From positions 1-6,968 of the forward strand of contig JAISBH010000221.1 of assembly GCA_031266295.1 (NCBI GenBank): a stretch of 6,968 nucleotides of DNA, given 5' to 3'. Position numbers and translations under genes: made by a program. This document shows positions 1 through 6,001 of this stretch, in pieces. How positions within the stretch are numbered: the first letter of the stretch is position 1; each line of letters opens with the position of its first letter. Under the pieces are notes generated by a model, which was not told the DNA's origin, did no database searches, and saw only the letters and a list, made by a program, of their open reading frames with translations. Source of the stretch: Oscillospiraceae bacterium (GTDB lineage Bacteria > Bacillota > Clostridia > Christensenellales > Aristaeellaceae).

Positions 1-893
1 GCGTCCAGCGTGGCGTACAGTTCATAGGCCATGGTTTCTGGGATTGAAATCATCTTTCCCGTTGGTATATATTGGTCAAGAGGCGAGGATTGTGGTTGTG
101 CAGGCGCTGACGCGACTGACGCGGCAGCGGCCTGCGGCGCTGCTGTTTGCATGGTCAGATACCTCGCCATAACCCATGCTGCGATTCCTTCGAACCGTAT
201 CTTAGCCCAGCCATCCGAGCGCGTCTTAAGAACCTCGACTACTGCGCCGGCGGGAGCGGTTCCGACGCGGTTGTCGGTGTTCGTGCTGGGAGCGCGGCGC
301 AGGTTCAGCGCGCGGCCATCCAGCGTATTCACGGTCGCAGTGCGGATGGTACTGTAATCCTGTATGGGTATGGGTGCGGCAGGCGTCGCGGCAGTATCCA
401 TAGATCCTCCGATCTCGTCGACCACGACGGCGGTTGAGTAATCCAGCGCCTTCAGCCAACCGATATGCGTCCATGTACGCAGCGCGTCGCGTTCCGACTG
501 CCCGCGAACCTTGCCGCTGCTAGACGAAGCGTCAACGGAATAGGCCGTCGCCGACATCGTGATAATACCGACGTGGCTGGCATTGCCCAAGCCGTCGGTT
601 TTATACTTGTCTCCCTCCTGCCCATCGTACTCAACGATGAACCCGACCGCGCCAGGCACGATGCGTCCCTGCGCCTTTGCTATATCCAGCGGCGTGACCC
701 ATGAGCACGCTGCGCGATACATATCGTTTGACCCTGTGTAGCTCAGTTTCACGCCCAGCTGCTGGGCGCAGTACTTCAACATCCCTTGGCAGTCCATTCC
801 AGCCAGCGTTGTACCGGAATACCTGTAAGGGATATCGGGTAGATTGAGTAGACGGAGAGCCTCGACAGCGAACTGACGCGATGTAGCAGACAT
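1..893 (-). CDS. Phage endolysin, NlpC/P60 peptidase + SH3 domain (3' end beyond window)
   Basis: Probable cell-wall hydrolase cleaving peptide stems of host peptidoglycan at lysis. I translated the minus strand from the ATG at 893; the frame stays open for 297 codons to the left edge. Residues ~5-150 look like an NlpC/P60 cysteine peptidase: the nucleophile context GMDCQG places Cys35, and ASHVGI places His107. The usual third polar residue aligns with Asp121 (SVDASS), where His, Asn or Gln is more common. Residues ~183-248 form an SH3b-type wall-binding domain (ALNLRRAPS, then DGWAKI and AAWVMARYL). An Ala/Pro/Gln-rich linker (~249-272) leads to a terminal segment containing IPETMAYELYATL. 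There is no signal peptide, so export presumably depends on a holin outside the window. A purine-rich GAGGGGG site 8 nt upstream supports this start, and an intrinsic terminator separates the gene from the tail genes. The exact bond cleaved cannot be read from the sequence. Confidence 0.88.
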   Translation of the reverse strand, partial: MSATSRQFAVEALRLLNLPDIPYRYSGTTLAGMDCQGMLKYCAQQLGVKLSYTGSNDMYRAACSWVTPLDIAKAQGRIVPGAVGFIVEYDGQEGDKYKTDGLGNASHVGIITMSATAYSVDASSSSGKVRGQSERDALRTWTHIGWLKALDYSTAVVVDEIGGSMDTAATPAAPIPIQDYSTIRTATVNTLDGRALNLRRAPSTNTDNRVGTAPAGAVVEVLKTRSDGWAKIRFEGIAAWVMARYLTMQTAAPQAAAASVASAPAQPQSSPLDQYIPTGKMISIPETMAYELYATLD

Positions 894-901
894 AACATTT
901 T

Positions 902-908
902 CCCCCTC
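902..908 (-). promoter_or_regulatory. Ribosome binding site of the endolysin
   Basis: The minus strand reads GAGGGGG, ending 8 nt before the ATG at 893. It fixes the endolysin start. An out-of-frame ATG at 898 lies between the site and the chosen start. Confidence 0.7.
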
Positions 909-916
909 AGTGTTGT

Positions 917-1053
917 GATTGTATAAGAAAAAGCCGCGCGAGCGGCTTCTCTGCTAAGTTAGGCGGCTTCTTGCGCGGCCTTCAAGCGCTAGACGTTTAG
1001 CACATAGAAGTCGAATCATCTGACGGTTGGAAGCGGCGCCGGATTATACAATC
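917..1053. repeat. 10-bp perfect inverted repeat bracketing the tail-lysis gap
   Basis: GATTGTATAA at 917-926 is the exact reverse complement of TTATACAATC at 1044-1053. The right copy contains the stop codon of the glycine-rich tail gene. The left copy lies just outside the terminator U-tract, in the endolysin leader. In RNA the two arms could pair and enclose the whole intergenic region including the terminator. It could also be chance: a 10-bp match in ~140 bp is expected only about once in a hundred such intervals. Confidence 0.55.
925..948 (-). terminator. Intrinsic terminator after the tail genes
   Basis: On the minus strand AAGCCGC (948-942), loop TCGC, and GCGGCTT (937-931) form a perfect 7-bp GC-rich stem followed by a T-rich tract (TTTCTT, 930-925). 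It lies 96 nt past the stop of the glycine-rich tail gene and just before the endolysin ribosome binding site. It should end or attenuate tail-operon transcripts. I see no convincing promoter between it and the endolysin, so some read-through or a regulated switch may feed the lysis gene. Confidence 0.8.
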
Positions 1054-1970
1054 TCCGTCGTCTCTATGGGGATCCTGATTATCACGACGCCTTTGTAACC
1101 CGCTCCGCCCTGCTTCGCTCCCGCGCTGGCTGAAGTGGATACGCTCCCGCCGCCCCCACCACTCCCGTAAGCCGCAGCGTCGGCGCCGGGTTTCGGGTTG
1201 CTGTACCCAGCGTTGCCGCCGCTGCCGCCTCCTGTATCGCCGCCTGCGCCTCCTGCTGCTGCGCCGGCCCAGGTTCCGCCTGGATTGGGCGCTTTCCCGC
1301 TGTCTCCATTGCTGCCTCCCGCACCGCCCGGGTATTGCCTTGTTGAGTCGCGCATTGGCGCCGCGCCGCCCCCTCCCGCGCATAATCGTTCCCAATTCGC
1401 ACTGTCGCCGAATGGTATAGTCGTCGCCCCATCGCCCAGTCCGACATAAACGGCGGAATCGCTGTACCCCCCTTGCCCGCCGCCGCTGCCGCCATTACCG
1501 CCCCACGTGCCTTTTCCAGCATCGCCGCCGTTAGCGGTACAGTCAGCTTGTCCGGTCATGCTTAGCCGCGTTACGCCGCCGTCCTGTCCTGCGGCGTCGG
1601 CTGCGCCGACTGTACTGCCCTGACCACCGCCTCCTCCCGCGCCAATAACGATTGCGCCACTGGCTAGACGGATATCCATATAAGTAGTGCATCGTCCGCC
1701 GCCGCCCCCTCCTCCGCCTTCATTGCTGGCGTTGCTGGCAGCTTTATATCCGCCACCACCTCCTCCTCCGCCGCCGCATAGCCACACGGCGCAGTCTGCG
1801 GGCGACTCGCCTACGACCGTCATAGTGGTAGACTCGTCGACGACATACTCCATCCACATACGATTATTCCATTCCACTGCATGAACGTCTGCGGGCGTCG
1901 CAGCGAATTCCAGCCTGAACAATGGCGCGGATGGTCTGTACAATATCGGCGTAAGTAAAACTTGAATCAC
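1044..1970 (-). CDS. Glycine-rich phage tail / adhesin-like protein
   Basis: Probable tail-tip or fibre component, judged from position and composition; 308 aa from a GTG start. Residues 1-65 are ordinary sequence ending in a GESP motif and a hydrophobic strand (AVWLC). From residue 66 the protein becomes strongly glycine-rich, with runs of nine and eight glycines ten residues apart and then many GGAGG/GGSGG patches. It closes with GYKGVVIIRIPIE. This layout (hydrophobic strand, GGGGG opening, closing G-V-V-I-I-R strand) is typical of bacterial and phage glycine-rich surface domains; polyglycine helices carry receptor loops in some phage adhesins. The GTG at 1970 overlaps the previous stop as GTGA and has GGGAG 8 nt upstream, so I prefer it to the in-frame TTG at 1985. 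The low-complexity DNA makes antisense frames look open. Receptor binding is inference. Confidence 0.78.
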   Translation of the reverse strand: MIQVLLTPILYRPSAPLFRLEFAATPADVHAVEWNNRMWMEYVVDESTTMTVVGESPADCAVWLCGGGGGGGGGYKAASNASNEGGGGGGGGRCTTYMDIRLASGAIVIGAGGGGGQGSTVGAADAAGQDGGVTRLSMTGQADCTANGGDAGKGTWGGNGGSGGGQGGYSDSAVYVGLGDGATTIPFGDSANWERLCAGGGGAAPMRDSTRQYPGGAGGSNGDSGKAPNPGGTWAGAAAGGAGGDTGGGSGGNAGYSNPKPGADAAAYGSGGGGGSVSTSASAGAKQGGAGYKGVVIIRIPIETTEIV

Positions 1971-3037
1971 GTTAGATTCTCCCAAAGCAATACGTATATG
2001 GATATATCAATCGTGGGCGACTCGCCGAATGCGGTTACCGTTATCACACCTTCCGTTTGTCCCGAGACAACGACCTTGCCATTGACCCACGCGTCATATT
2101 GCTCGCCTGTAACATCGTGCGCAAGAACAACCAACCCGACGCTGTCACTTTCAATATGCGAGTCAGTGAGCGACTGTGTATATACGCCGCCATCCTGTAG
2201 CCAATCGCTGCCAGCTAATGTCGCTGGAATCGTCTTGACCGCATTCATCCCCCAGTGATTTATCCGCGCCTTGAACGACTGCAGGTTGGCGTTGACGCTT
2301 GCCGTTGCGTTCATCGCGCTGCGGCGGACTTCGTCAAGGTCAATCTCTGCATCAACCAATGACTGCGCCGCGCATTTGCGCCACAGGTTTAACTCCTTGA
2401 CGGCCTCGTATGTCCCATTGATATTGGTCAGTGTGAGCGTCTCGCTGTTGTTCAGGTATGTGTAATTCTTTGGCTGCGCCCAGTCGACGAGGTTGTTGAA
2501 CGTGCCGCTGCCGTCCGCAAGACCATCATAAATAACACTCGAATGATAACCATCATTATCATCGTACCATTCGACGCAAAGCTCCGCCACGTTCCCACGA
2601 CTGTCTTGCCTTGCGAAAAATACAATCTGGAATTGCCCTGATATAGAATGGAATGAAAGCGCGCCATTATTCGGGCTTGGCGTAATGGCGGCGAACTCCT
2701 GTATGTCTTCCTGGGAGAATGTTGTGGTTATCAGAGTCCCGGCGGGCAAGGCGAGCGGCGTCCCAACGTCCGTATGCAGGAAATCGTATATGCTCCTCGT
2801 GGACATTTCCGCAGTGATTTTGTGCGCGAATGTGTCCAGCAGCGGATTTGAGCCGCCATCGCCGCCGAGAAGTTCTTCCAACCCATGTTCCGCGCCGTCG
2901 CTGCCGGTGTAAACGCCGTAAAACGGCTGCATATAGTTATTCGTCTCATCAGCCGCGCGGCCTGCGCCGCCGTCCAGATTATGCAGCGCTCCATCAACGC
3001 CGACATAGTTGCCGTTGAACGGTTGTTGGTTATCCAT
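1967..3037 (-). CDS. Probable phage tail fibre / distal tail protein with N-terminal repeats
   Basis: 356-aa protein, not recognised by a named family; assigned to the tail from its position before a glycine-rich tail protein and an endolysin, and from its composition. It has no membrane segment or signal peptide and is rich in Asn, Thr, Ser, Gly and Asp, like beta-rich fibres. Residues 5-26 and 37-59 are two copies of a motif, QPFNGNYVGVDGALHNL and QPFYGVYTGSDGAEHGL, spaced exactly 32 residues apart. Residues ~245-290 (EAVKELNLWRK, then DAEIDLDEVRRSA) look helical and could be a short coiled coil. The C-terminus (ITVTAFGESP, then a hydrophobic strand) resembles the pre-glycine segment of the next gene. 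ATG 3037 has GAGGAG 7 nt upstream; an upstream in-frame ATG at 3106 lacks support and would place the hairpin inside the gene. The N-terminal repeats may attach the protein to the virion, but that is inference. Confidence 0.72.
   Translation of the reverse strand: MDNQQPFNGNYVGVDGALHNLDGGAGRAADETNNYMQPFYGVYTGSDGAEHGLEELLGGDGGSNPLLDTFAHKITAEMSTRSIYDFLHTDVGTPLALPAGTLITTTFSQEDIQEFAAITPSPNNGALSFHSISGQFQIVFFARQDSRGNVAELCVEWYDDNDGYHSSVIYDGLADGSGTFNNLVDWAQPKNYTYLNNSETLTLTNINGTYEAVKELNLWRKCAAQSLVDAEIDLDEVRRSAMNATASVNANLQSFKARINHWGMNAVKTIPATLAGSDWLQDGGVYTQSLTDSHIESDSVGLVVLAHDVTGEQYDAWVNGKVVVSGQTEGVITVTAFGESPTIDISIYVLLWENLT
1979..1983 (-). promoter_or_regulatory. Ribosome binding site deciding the GTG start of the glycine-rich gene
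   Basis: The minus strand reads GGGAG, ending 8 nt before the GTG at 1970 and lying inside the last codons of the upstream tail gene. The spacing favours GTG at 1970 over TTG at 1985, which would sit upstream of the site. Confidence 0.65.
2861..3025 (-). repeat. Tandem protein repeat, period 32 codons, in the tail protein N-terminus
   Basis: Unit 1 begins at codon 5 (3025) and unit 2 at codon 37 (2929). Aligned positions share Q-P-F, G, Y, G, D-G-A, H, L and a trailing GG, about half of the aligned residues. The nucleotide copies have diverged, so this is an old duplication kept at protein level. Confidence 0.75.
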
Positions 3038-3044
3038 TAACACG

Positions 3045-3050
3045 CTCCTC
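3045..3050 (-). promoter_or_regulatory. Ribosome binding site of the tail fibre gene
   Basis: The minus strand reads GAGGAG, ending 7 nt before the ATG at 3037. It decides the start against the in-frame ATG 69 nt upstream. Confidence 0.75.
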
Positions 3051-3072
3051 GTATAACGTTTACCAGATGTAA

Positions 3073-3096
3073 AGAACGCCTCTGACGAAGCGTTCT
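3073..3096 (-). terminator. Hairpin between the accessory and tail modules (possible terminator)
   Basis: On the minus strand AGAACGC (3096-3090), a 10-nt loop, and GCGTTCT (3079-3073) form a perfect 7-bp stem. It is followed by TT and then ACATC, so the U-tract is short and termination may be weak. It sits in the 90-nt gap between the DUF4314 gene and the tail gene. Alternatively it is an mRNA processing or stability element. No good sigma-70 promoter is visible in the gap. Confidence 0.4.
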
Positions 3097-3127
3097 CAGT
3101 AATCACATAATGCCTAGCCGCTAACCG

Positions 3128-3382
3128 TCACGCAGGAGGCTCGCCACCCTCCAGTTTGCGAAATGAATCGACGTCCGGCAGGAGATTGAGTCGGCTGCCG
3201 TTATCCCAATCGACCATTAAGTTGCCTGCGTCGTCGACGCCCGTTATAGAGCCGCAATCGCCGGGCTTCAGTGTGGAGTATGGGTCGTGCATTAGGGCGG
3301 TTAGCTTGACGCGAGTCCCTTTTGAATACAACCCACGCAGCAGCGCGAGGTATGCTCTACTCATATTCTGCATCAGTTTCAT
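3128..3382 (-). CDS. DUF4314 family protein
   Basis: 84-aa soluble protein of unknown function. Residues ~20-78 match the DUF4314 pattern as I know it: GTRVKLTALMHDPYS (the basic-strand/DPY segment), LKPGDCGSITGVDDAGNLM, VDWDNGSRLNL and the terminal DSFRKLEGG. The fold is expected to be a small SH3-like beta barrel. The family is common in phages and prophages of Clostridia, often near methyltransferases and terminase. The start at 3382 has GAGGACGGGA just upstream and overlaps the DUF5049 gene by 26 nt. An alternative ATG at 3364 overlaps the upstream stop but has a weaker binding site. It could have a DNA- or RNA-related role, but nothing in the sequence proves one. Confidence 0.82.
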   Translation of the reverse strand: MKLMQNMSRAYLALLRGLYSKGTRVKLTALMHDPYSTLKPGDCGSITGVDDAGNLMVDWDNGSRLNLLPDVDSFRKLEGGEPPA

Positions 3383-3578
3383 TCCCGTCCTCGTCGTCTG
3401 GCAGTTTGCCAGTCAAGATCAGGTTACCATAGGCGGTTTGGTTTTCCTCAATCCAACGGGCAAGTTTGTCGTTGCCCAGCGACTTTGCAATCTCGATGAC
3501 GTTCTGGCGAGCGAACATATTCGTATATCCCAGGCGGGCGATGAGCCTCACGCCCGCCTTTATTTCCACGTTCGTCAT
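3357..3578 (-). CDS. DUF5049 family protein
   Basis: 73-aa protein of unknown function. Residues 4-59 fit the DUF5049 pattern as I know it from Clostridia phages: a first helix, then TNMFARQNVIEIA, a middle segment around LARWIEENQTAYGN and a closing LILTGKL. The last dozen residues are acidic (DDEDGNETDAEYE). The start is the ATG at 3578, which overlaps the upstream TGA as ATGA; a purine-rich GGAGGAGG stretch lies just upstream inside the previous gene. A longer in-frame reading from 3653 would prepend a Gly-rich segment that is only a shadow of the upstream gene. Tight coupling with both neighbours suggests the three products are needed together. Confidence 0.75.
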   Translation of the reverse strand: MTNVEIKAGVRLIARLGYTNMFARQNVIEIAKSLGNDKLARWIEENQTAYGNLILTGKLPDDEDGNETDAEYE

Positions 3579-4318
3579 ACCGCTTCCACCTCCTCCGGTT
3601 GTGTTGCCTCTGCCGCTAACCTCGTTGGCGCCCCTGCTTTCCATGCGGAACAACCGCTTAGGCTGCGTCCAAGGATCCTGCGGGCGTCGCGGTATTCCTC
3701 GCCCGTCATGCCCAGCCTGACTAAGAAGATTCGAAATGCGAATCGTTCGTTTGGCGCAGGGCGTTCAACGTCCAAGATACGCTTAGCGGCGATGGCGTGG
3801 AGGCAGAGACGCTGTACTAGCTGCTCATACGCTCGTATAATAACTGGGTCTGTTGTTCCCTGAAACCAAGGGAACTCAAGGTAAGCGCTGTCCTTGCCCA
3901 TCCTGATTGGCAGGTTGTCGGCGTTGAGCGCCTTCTTCAGCAACGTCTGCTTACTATTGATTAGTTGCGCCAGCCGGTCTATGACCTCCGGCGTAAACTG
4001 GTCGGCAGGGTAACTTATCGTCAGCCCTTCATGCGCTGGCGTTTCATCGCTGGGCGATTCGGCTTTGCTGGCATCGTCGCTGCGTTCGTGAATAAAGTCG
4101 AAGCCACGGCGCGCCAGGCCGTCTATCACTTTCTCGACCTGCGCGGCGTTCAGGTCATCCGGCCAGCTCAATGTGCCGTCCTTGCTGACCGTGAAGTCGC
4201 CAATCTGGTATGCCGCCGTCGGCATTCCGAGGTACTTCGTCGGGATGTTAAGCTCTTGAACGATAGCGTTGACCAACCTGCGCCGCGCCTCTCCAGTTAC
4301 GTTGAACCTTGCTTCCAT
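3575..4318 (-). CDS. Phage 'virulence-related' family protein (function unknown)
   Basis: 247 aa from the ATG at 4318. It resembles proteins annotated 'virulence-related' or 'virulence protein' in Clostridia prophages; the label is historical and no virulence role is implied. Visible hallmarks: the N-terminal FNVTGEARRRLV, then YLGMPTAAYQIGDFTVSKDG, a variable charged linker (~residues 78-95), GLTISYPADQFTPEVIDRL, a segment KALNADNLPI, the aromatic FPWFQGT, and a C-terminal FRIFLVRLGMTGEEYRDAR, where family members have a similar W/F-L-x-x-LGF-x-G-x-E-Y signature. No catalytic motif or membrane segment is visible. The ATG at 4318 gives the family-typical N-terminus and has AAAGGA and GGGG upstream, so I prefer it to an in-frame ATG at 4354. 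It is translationally coupled to the DUF5049 gene. Confidence 0.72.
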   Translation of the reverse strand: MEARFNVTGEARRRLVNAIVQELNIPTKYLGMPTAAYQIGDFTVSKDGTLSWPDDLNAAQVEKVIDGLARRGFDFIHERSDDASKAESPSDETPAHEGLTISYPADQFTPEVIDRLAQLINSKQTLLKKALNADNLPIRMGKDSAYLEFPWFQGTTDPVIIRAYEQLVQRLCLHAIAAKRILDVERPAPNERFAFRIFLVRLGMTGEEYRDARRILGRSLSGCSAWKAGAPTRLAAEATQPEEVEAV

Positions 4319-4409
4319 GCTTGATCCCCGTCCTTTCAGATTCGTTATGAACATATATCACTCTGACCGGGGTAAAAAGCAAGTCATATTTCGCTGGAAA
4401 TTATTGACG
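4319..4409. other. Short intergenic gap between C5 methyltransferase and accessory genes
   Basis: A 91-nt gap, more A/T-rich than its flanks. The minus strand holds TTGCTT and, 19 nt on, TATATG. These are poor matches at poor spacing for a sigma-70 promoter, so I call only a possible weak promoter. No terminator hairpin is visible. Confidence 0.3.
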
Positions 4410-5852
4410 CTAGCCGGCTTCGTTCTGTACCAATTCTGTTATGCCTCGCAGCACAAACACAACCACTGGCAGTGAAACGCCATTGCCCCACATCTTATAT
4501 TCGGCCGAATCCGTGTGCGGATTTTGCAGCCATTTGATTATCTGCCTGCGATTCTTGGGCTTGGCGGGCGCGCCCATAGCCTTGCGGTATGTCTCGAACA
4601 CGCCCGCCCACCAGTCAATCTCCATGTCGGTAGGCTCTGGCGTTTCCAGCCCATCACAGTAATCAACTGGGAAGCCTTGCAGCAGAGCGCACTCGCATGG
4701 TATGAGACGGCGTATCGTATACTGTGGTATGTTGACCAACTGTGGGTCTTTGTAGTCATGCGCCATGAACGGCAAGGCTTGCTCCTCGTGGACGCTGGTA
4801 AATTCACCCGTTGTCATCGCATACATCACGCCATGACGATCGGCGGATGTGAGCGTGTAACTCAACTCCTCCTGCACGCCGATTCCGTTTCCGCCGCTTT
4901 CATTGGAACGACCGATTGTGTTGCCAGCGATAGCCAGTGCGGTATAATCGGTCACGCGGTTCTCATGGTCGCCAACGAGTGCAGGCGCAATGCTGCCGCC
5001 GCCGTTCCCGCGAGCGTCGTACACAACAGCAGGGATGTTACCGCCAGCGTGGGCGCAGAGGGCGCAAGTACGCTCCGTCCATACATGATGACCGAGACGC
5101 GACGCCGCGCCAGGCTCGAACGCTAGAGGCAGGCCGCTCGCGCTTCCAGTGCAATCCGTAATACCTCCGGCAGCATCTTCCTGCGAGCCGACGCCCGTTG
5201 TAAAATCCCTGCGCACGCCTTCCGGCTCAAATAGAACCTCTCCGGCGCGTTCGGAATCAAAGTCCGCGACAAGGTAGATGCGATGGCGGCGTTGGGCGAC
5301 GCCGAAAGATTCCGCCGCGAGTACTCGGTATGCAACGCTCCATCCGTCGCCCACGAGTATGTCGGCGGTTGGCCATCCGCCCTTGTCAGCCGCAGGAACC
5401 TCGGCGTCCGGCGCGGCGATCTGGACGATCGCGCTAAGTACGGCGCGGAAGTCCTCTCTGTGATTGGAACTGAACGCGCCTGGGACATTTTCCCAGACAA
5501 TGAATCGAGGGTATCTGCCACCTGACGCCTCCCGCATCTCTTGTATGATTCGTATCGCCTCGAAGAACAGGCTGGATTGTTTGCCCTGCAGACCCGCGCG
5601 CCTCGCCGCCGCGACCGACATATCCGTACACGGCGACCCGAATGTGATTATGTCAACCGGCTCAATCTTGCCGCCGTCTATGTGGTGGATGTCGCCCAGA
5701 TGCGCGACCTCAGGCAATCGCTTGGTCGTCACCCTGATGCAGAACGGCTCGATCTCCGAAGCCCAGATAGGCTTGATCTCCGACAGTTTTGCAGCTAACG
5801 GGAAGCCCCCTGATCCGTCAAAGAGAGAGCCGAGGGTAAGCTGATAGCTCAC
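4410..5852 (-). CDS. DNA (cytosine-5-)-methyltransferase, phage type
   Basis: Transfers methyl from S-adenosylmethionine to C5 of cytosine in a specific DNA sequence. 480 aa, complete. Motif I is LGSLFDGSGGFPLA (residues 7-20); motif IV is GSPCTDMS with catalytic Cys75; motif VI is WENVPG (Glu121-Asn122); motif VIII is QRRHRIY (187-193). Motif IX follows as TIRRLIPCECALLQGFP (to 395) and motif X as GNGVS (456-460). The target-recognition region lies in ~200-380 and contains NTIGRSN and YTLTSADRHGV, features I associate with Clostridia phage enzymes. The GTG at 5852 gives the family-typical N-terminus and has AAAGGA 10 nt upstream. It overlaps the stub of another methyltransferase by 35 nt. 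There is no adjacent restriction endonuclease, so it is probably a solitary phage enzyme protecting DNA. The recognition sequence cannot be read from this. Confidence 0.93.
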   Translation of the reverse strand: MSYQLTLGSLFDGSGGFPLAAKLSEIKPIWASEIEPFCIRVTTKRLPEVAHLGDIHHIDGGKIEPVDIITFGSPCTDMSVAAARRAGLQGKQSSLFFEAIRIIQEMREASGGRYPRFIVWENVPGAFSSNHREDFRAVLSAIVQIAAPDAEVPAADKGGWPTADILVGDGWSVAYRVLAAESFGVAQRRHRIYLVADFDSERAGEVLFEPEGVRRDFTTGVGSQEDAAGGITDCTGSASGLPLAFEPGAASRLGHHVWTERTCALCAHAGGNIPAVVYDARGNGGGSIAPALVGDHENRVTDYTALAIAGNTIGRSNESGGNGIGVQEELSYTLTSADRHGVMYAMTTGEFTSVHEEQALPFMAHDYKDPQLVNIPQYTIRRLIPCECALLQGFPVDYCDGLETPEPTDMEIDWWAGVFETYRKAMGAPAKPKNRRQIIKWLQNPHTDSAEYKMWGNGVSLPVVVFVLRGITELVQNEAG

Positions 5853-6001
5853 TATTGATTGTTCCTTTCAGCGCCACCGCATCCCCGACGCGATGCCTCG
5901 CTATATCGCAGTACGCCGGGTCAATCTCAAATCCCGGATAGTGGCGGTCATTAAGTATCGCCATCCAGGCAGTTCTTGTTATGGATTGTATCAATGTCCA
6001 C
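5818..6001 (-). pseudogene. Internally deleted amino-methyltransferase remnant
   Basis: From GTG 6001 the minus strand encodes VDIDTIHNKNCLDGD, close to the usual first residues of phage adenine/cytosine-N4 methyltransferases (pattern D-x-I-x-N-x-D/N-C-L-x-G-M). This frame stops at 5951. One frame over, from about 5960, it encodes AILNDRHYPGFEIDPAYCD followed by IARHRVGDAV, the typical last segment with motif II (G-F-E-I-D-P-x-Y-C) and the following helix, ending at 5818. Everything between, including the DPPY and FxGxG motifs, is absent (normally ~150-250 residues). The two ends meet near GATGGCGATA at ~5956-5966. Most likely an internal deletion with frameshift; an assembly collapse between similar genes is the main alternative. 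The stub cannot be catalytic. Confidence 0.7.

Noticed and set aside
226..474. Arg-rich 82-codon minus-strand frame
   Set aside because: It is a shifted frame inside the endolysin between its peptidase and SH3 domains.
918..930. TATACA as a promoter -10 element before the endolysin
   Set aside because: There is no -35-like hexamer at a suitable distance; the upstream bases are the terminator stem.
957..1022. 21-codon minus-strand frame MIRLLCAKRLALEGRARSRL
   Set aside because: No ribosome binding site, and it overlaps the terminator-region repeats; the basic composition can be explained by GC-rich hairpin DNA.
1680..1790. Possible microsatellite or CRISPR-like repeat
   Set aside because: The repeated triplets are glycine codons of an intact frame; there is no regular repeat-spacer structure anywhere in the window.
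1198..1884. Plus-strand proline-rich frames with long Pro runs
   Set aside because: They are the complement of the polyglycine codons of the tail gene, which itself has a start signal, coupling and a family-like ending.
3156..3863. 235-codon plus-strand open frame
   Set aside because: It lies antisense across the DUF4314, DUF5049 and 'virulence-related' genes, has no ribosome binding site and shows no recognisable domain; a shadow of high-GC minus-strand coding.
4515..5126. 203-codon plus-strand open frame
   Set aside because: Fully antisense to conserved parts of the C5 methyltransferase; composition is Arg/Ala-rich shadow sequence.
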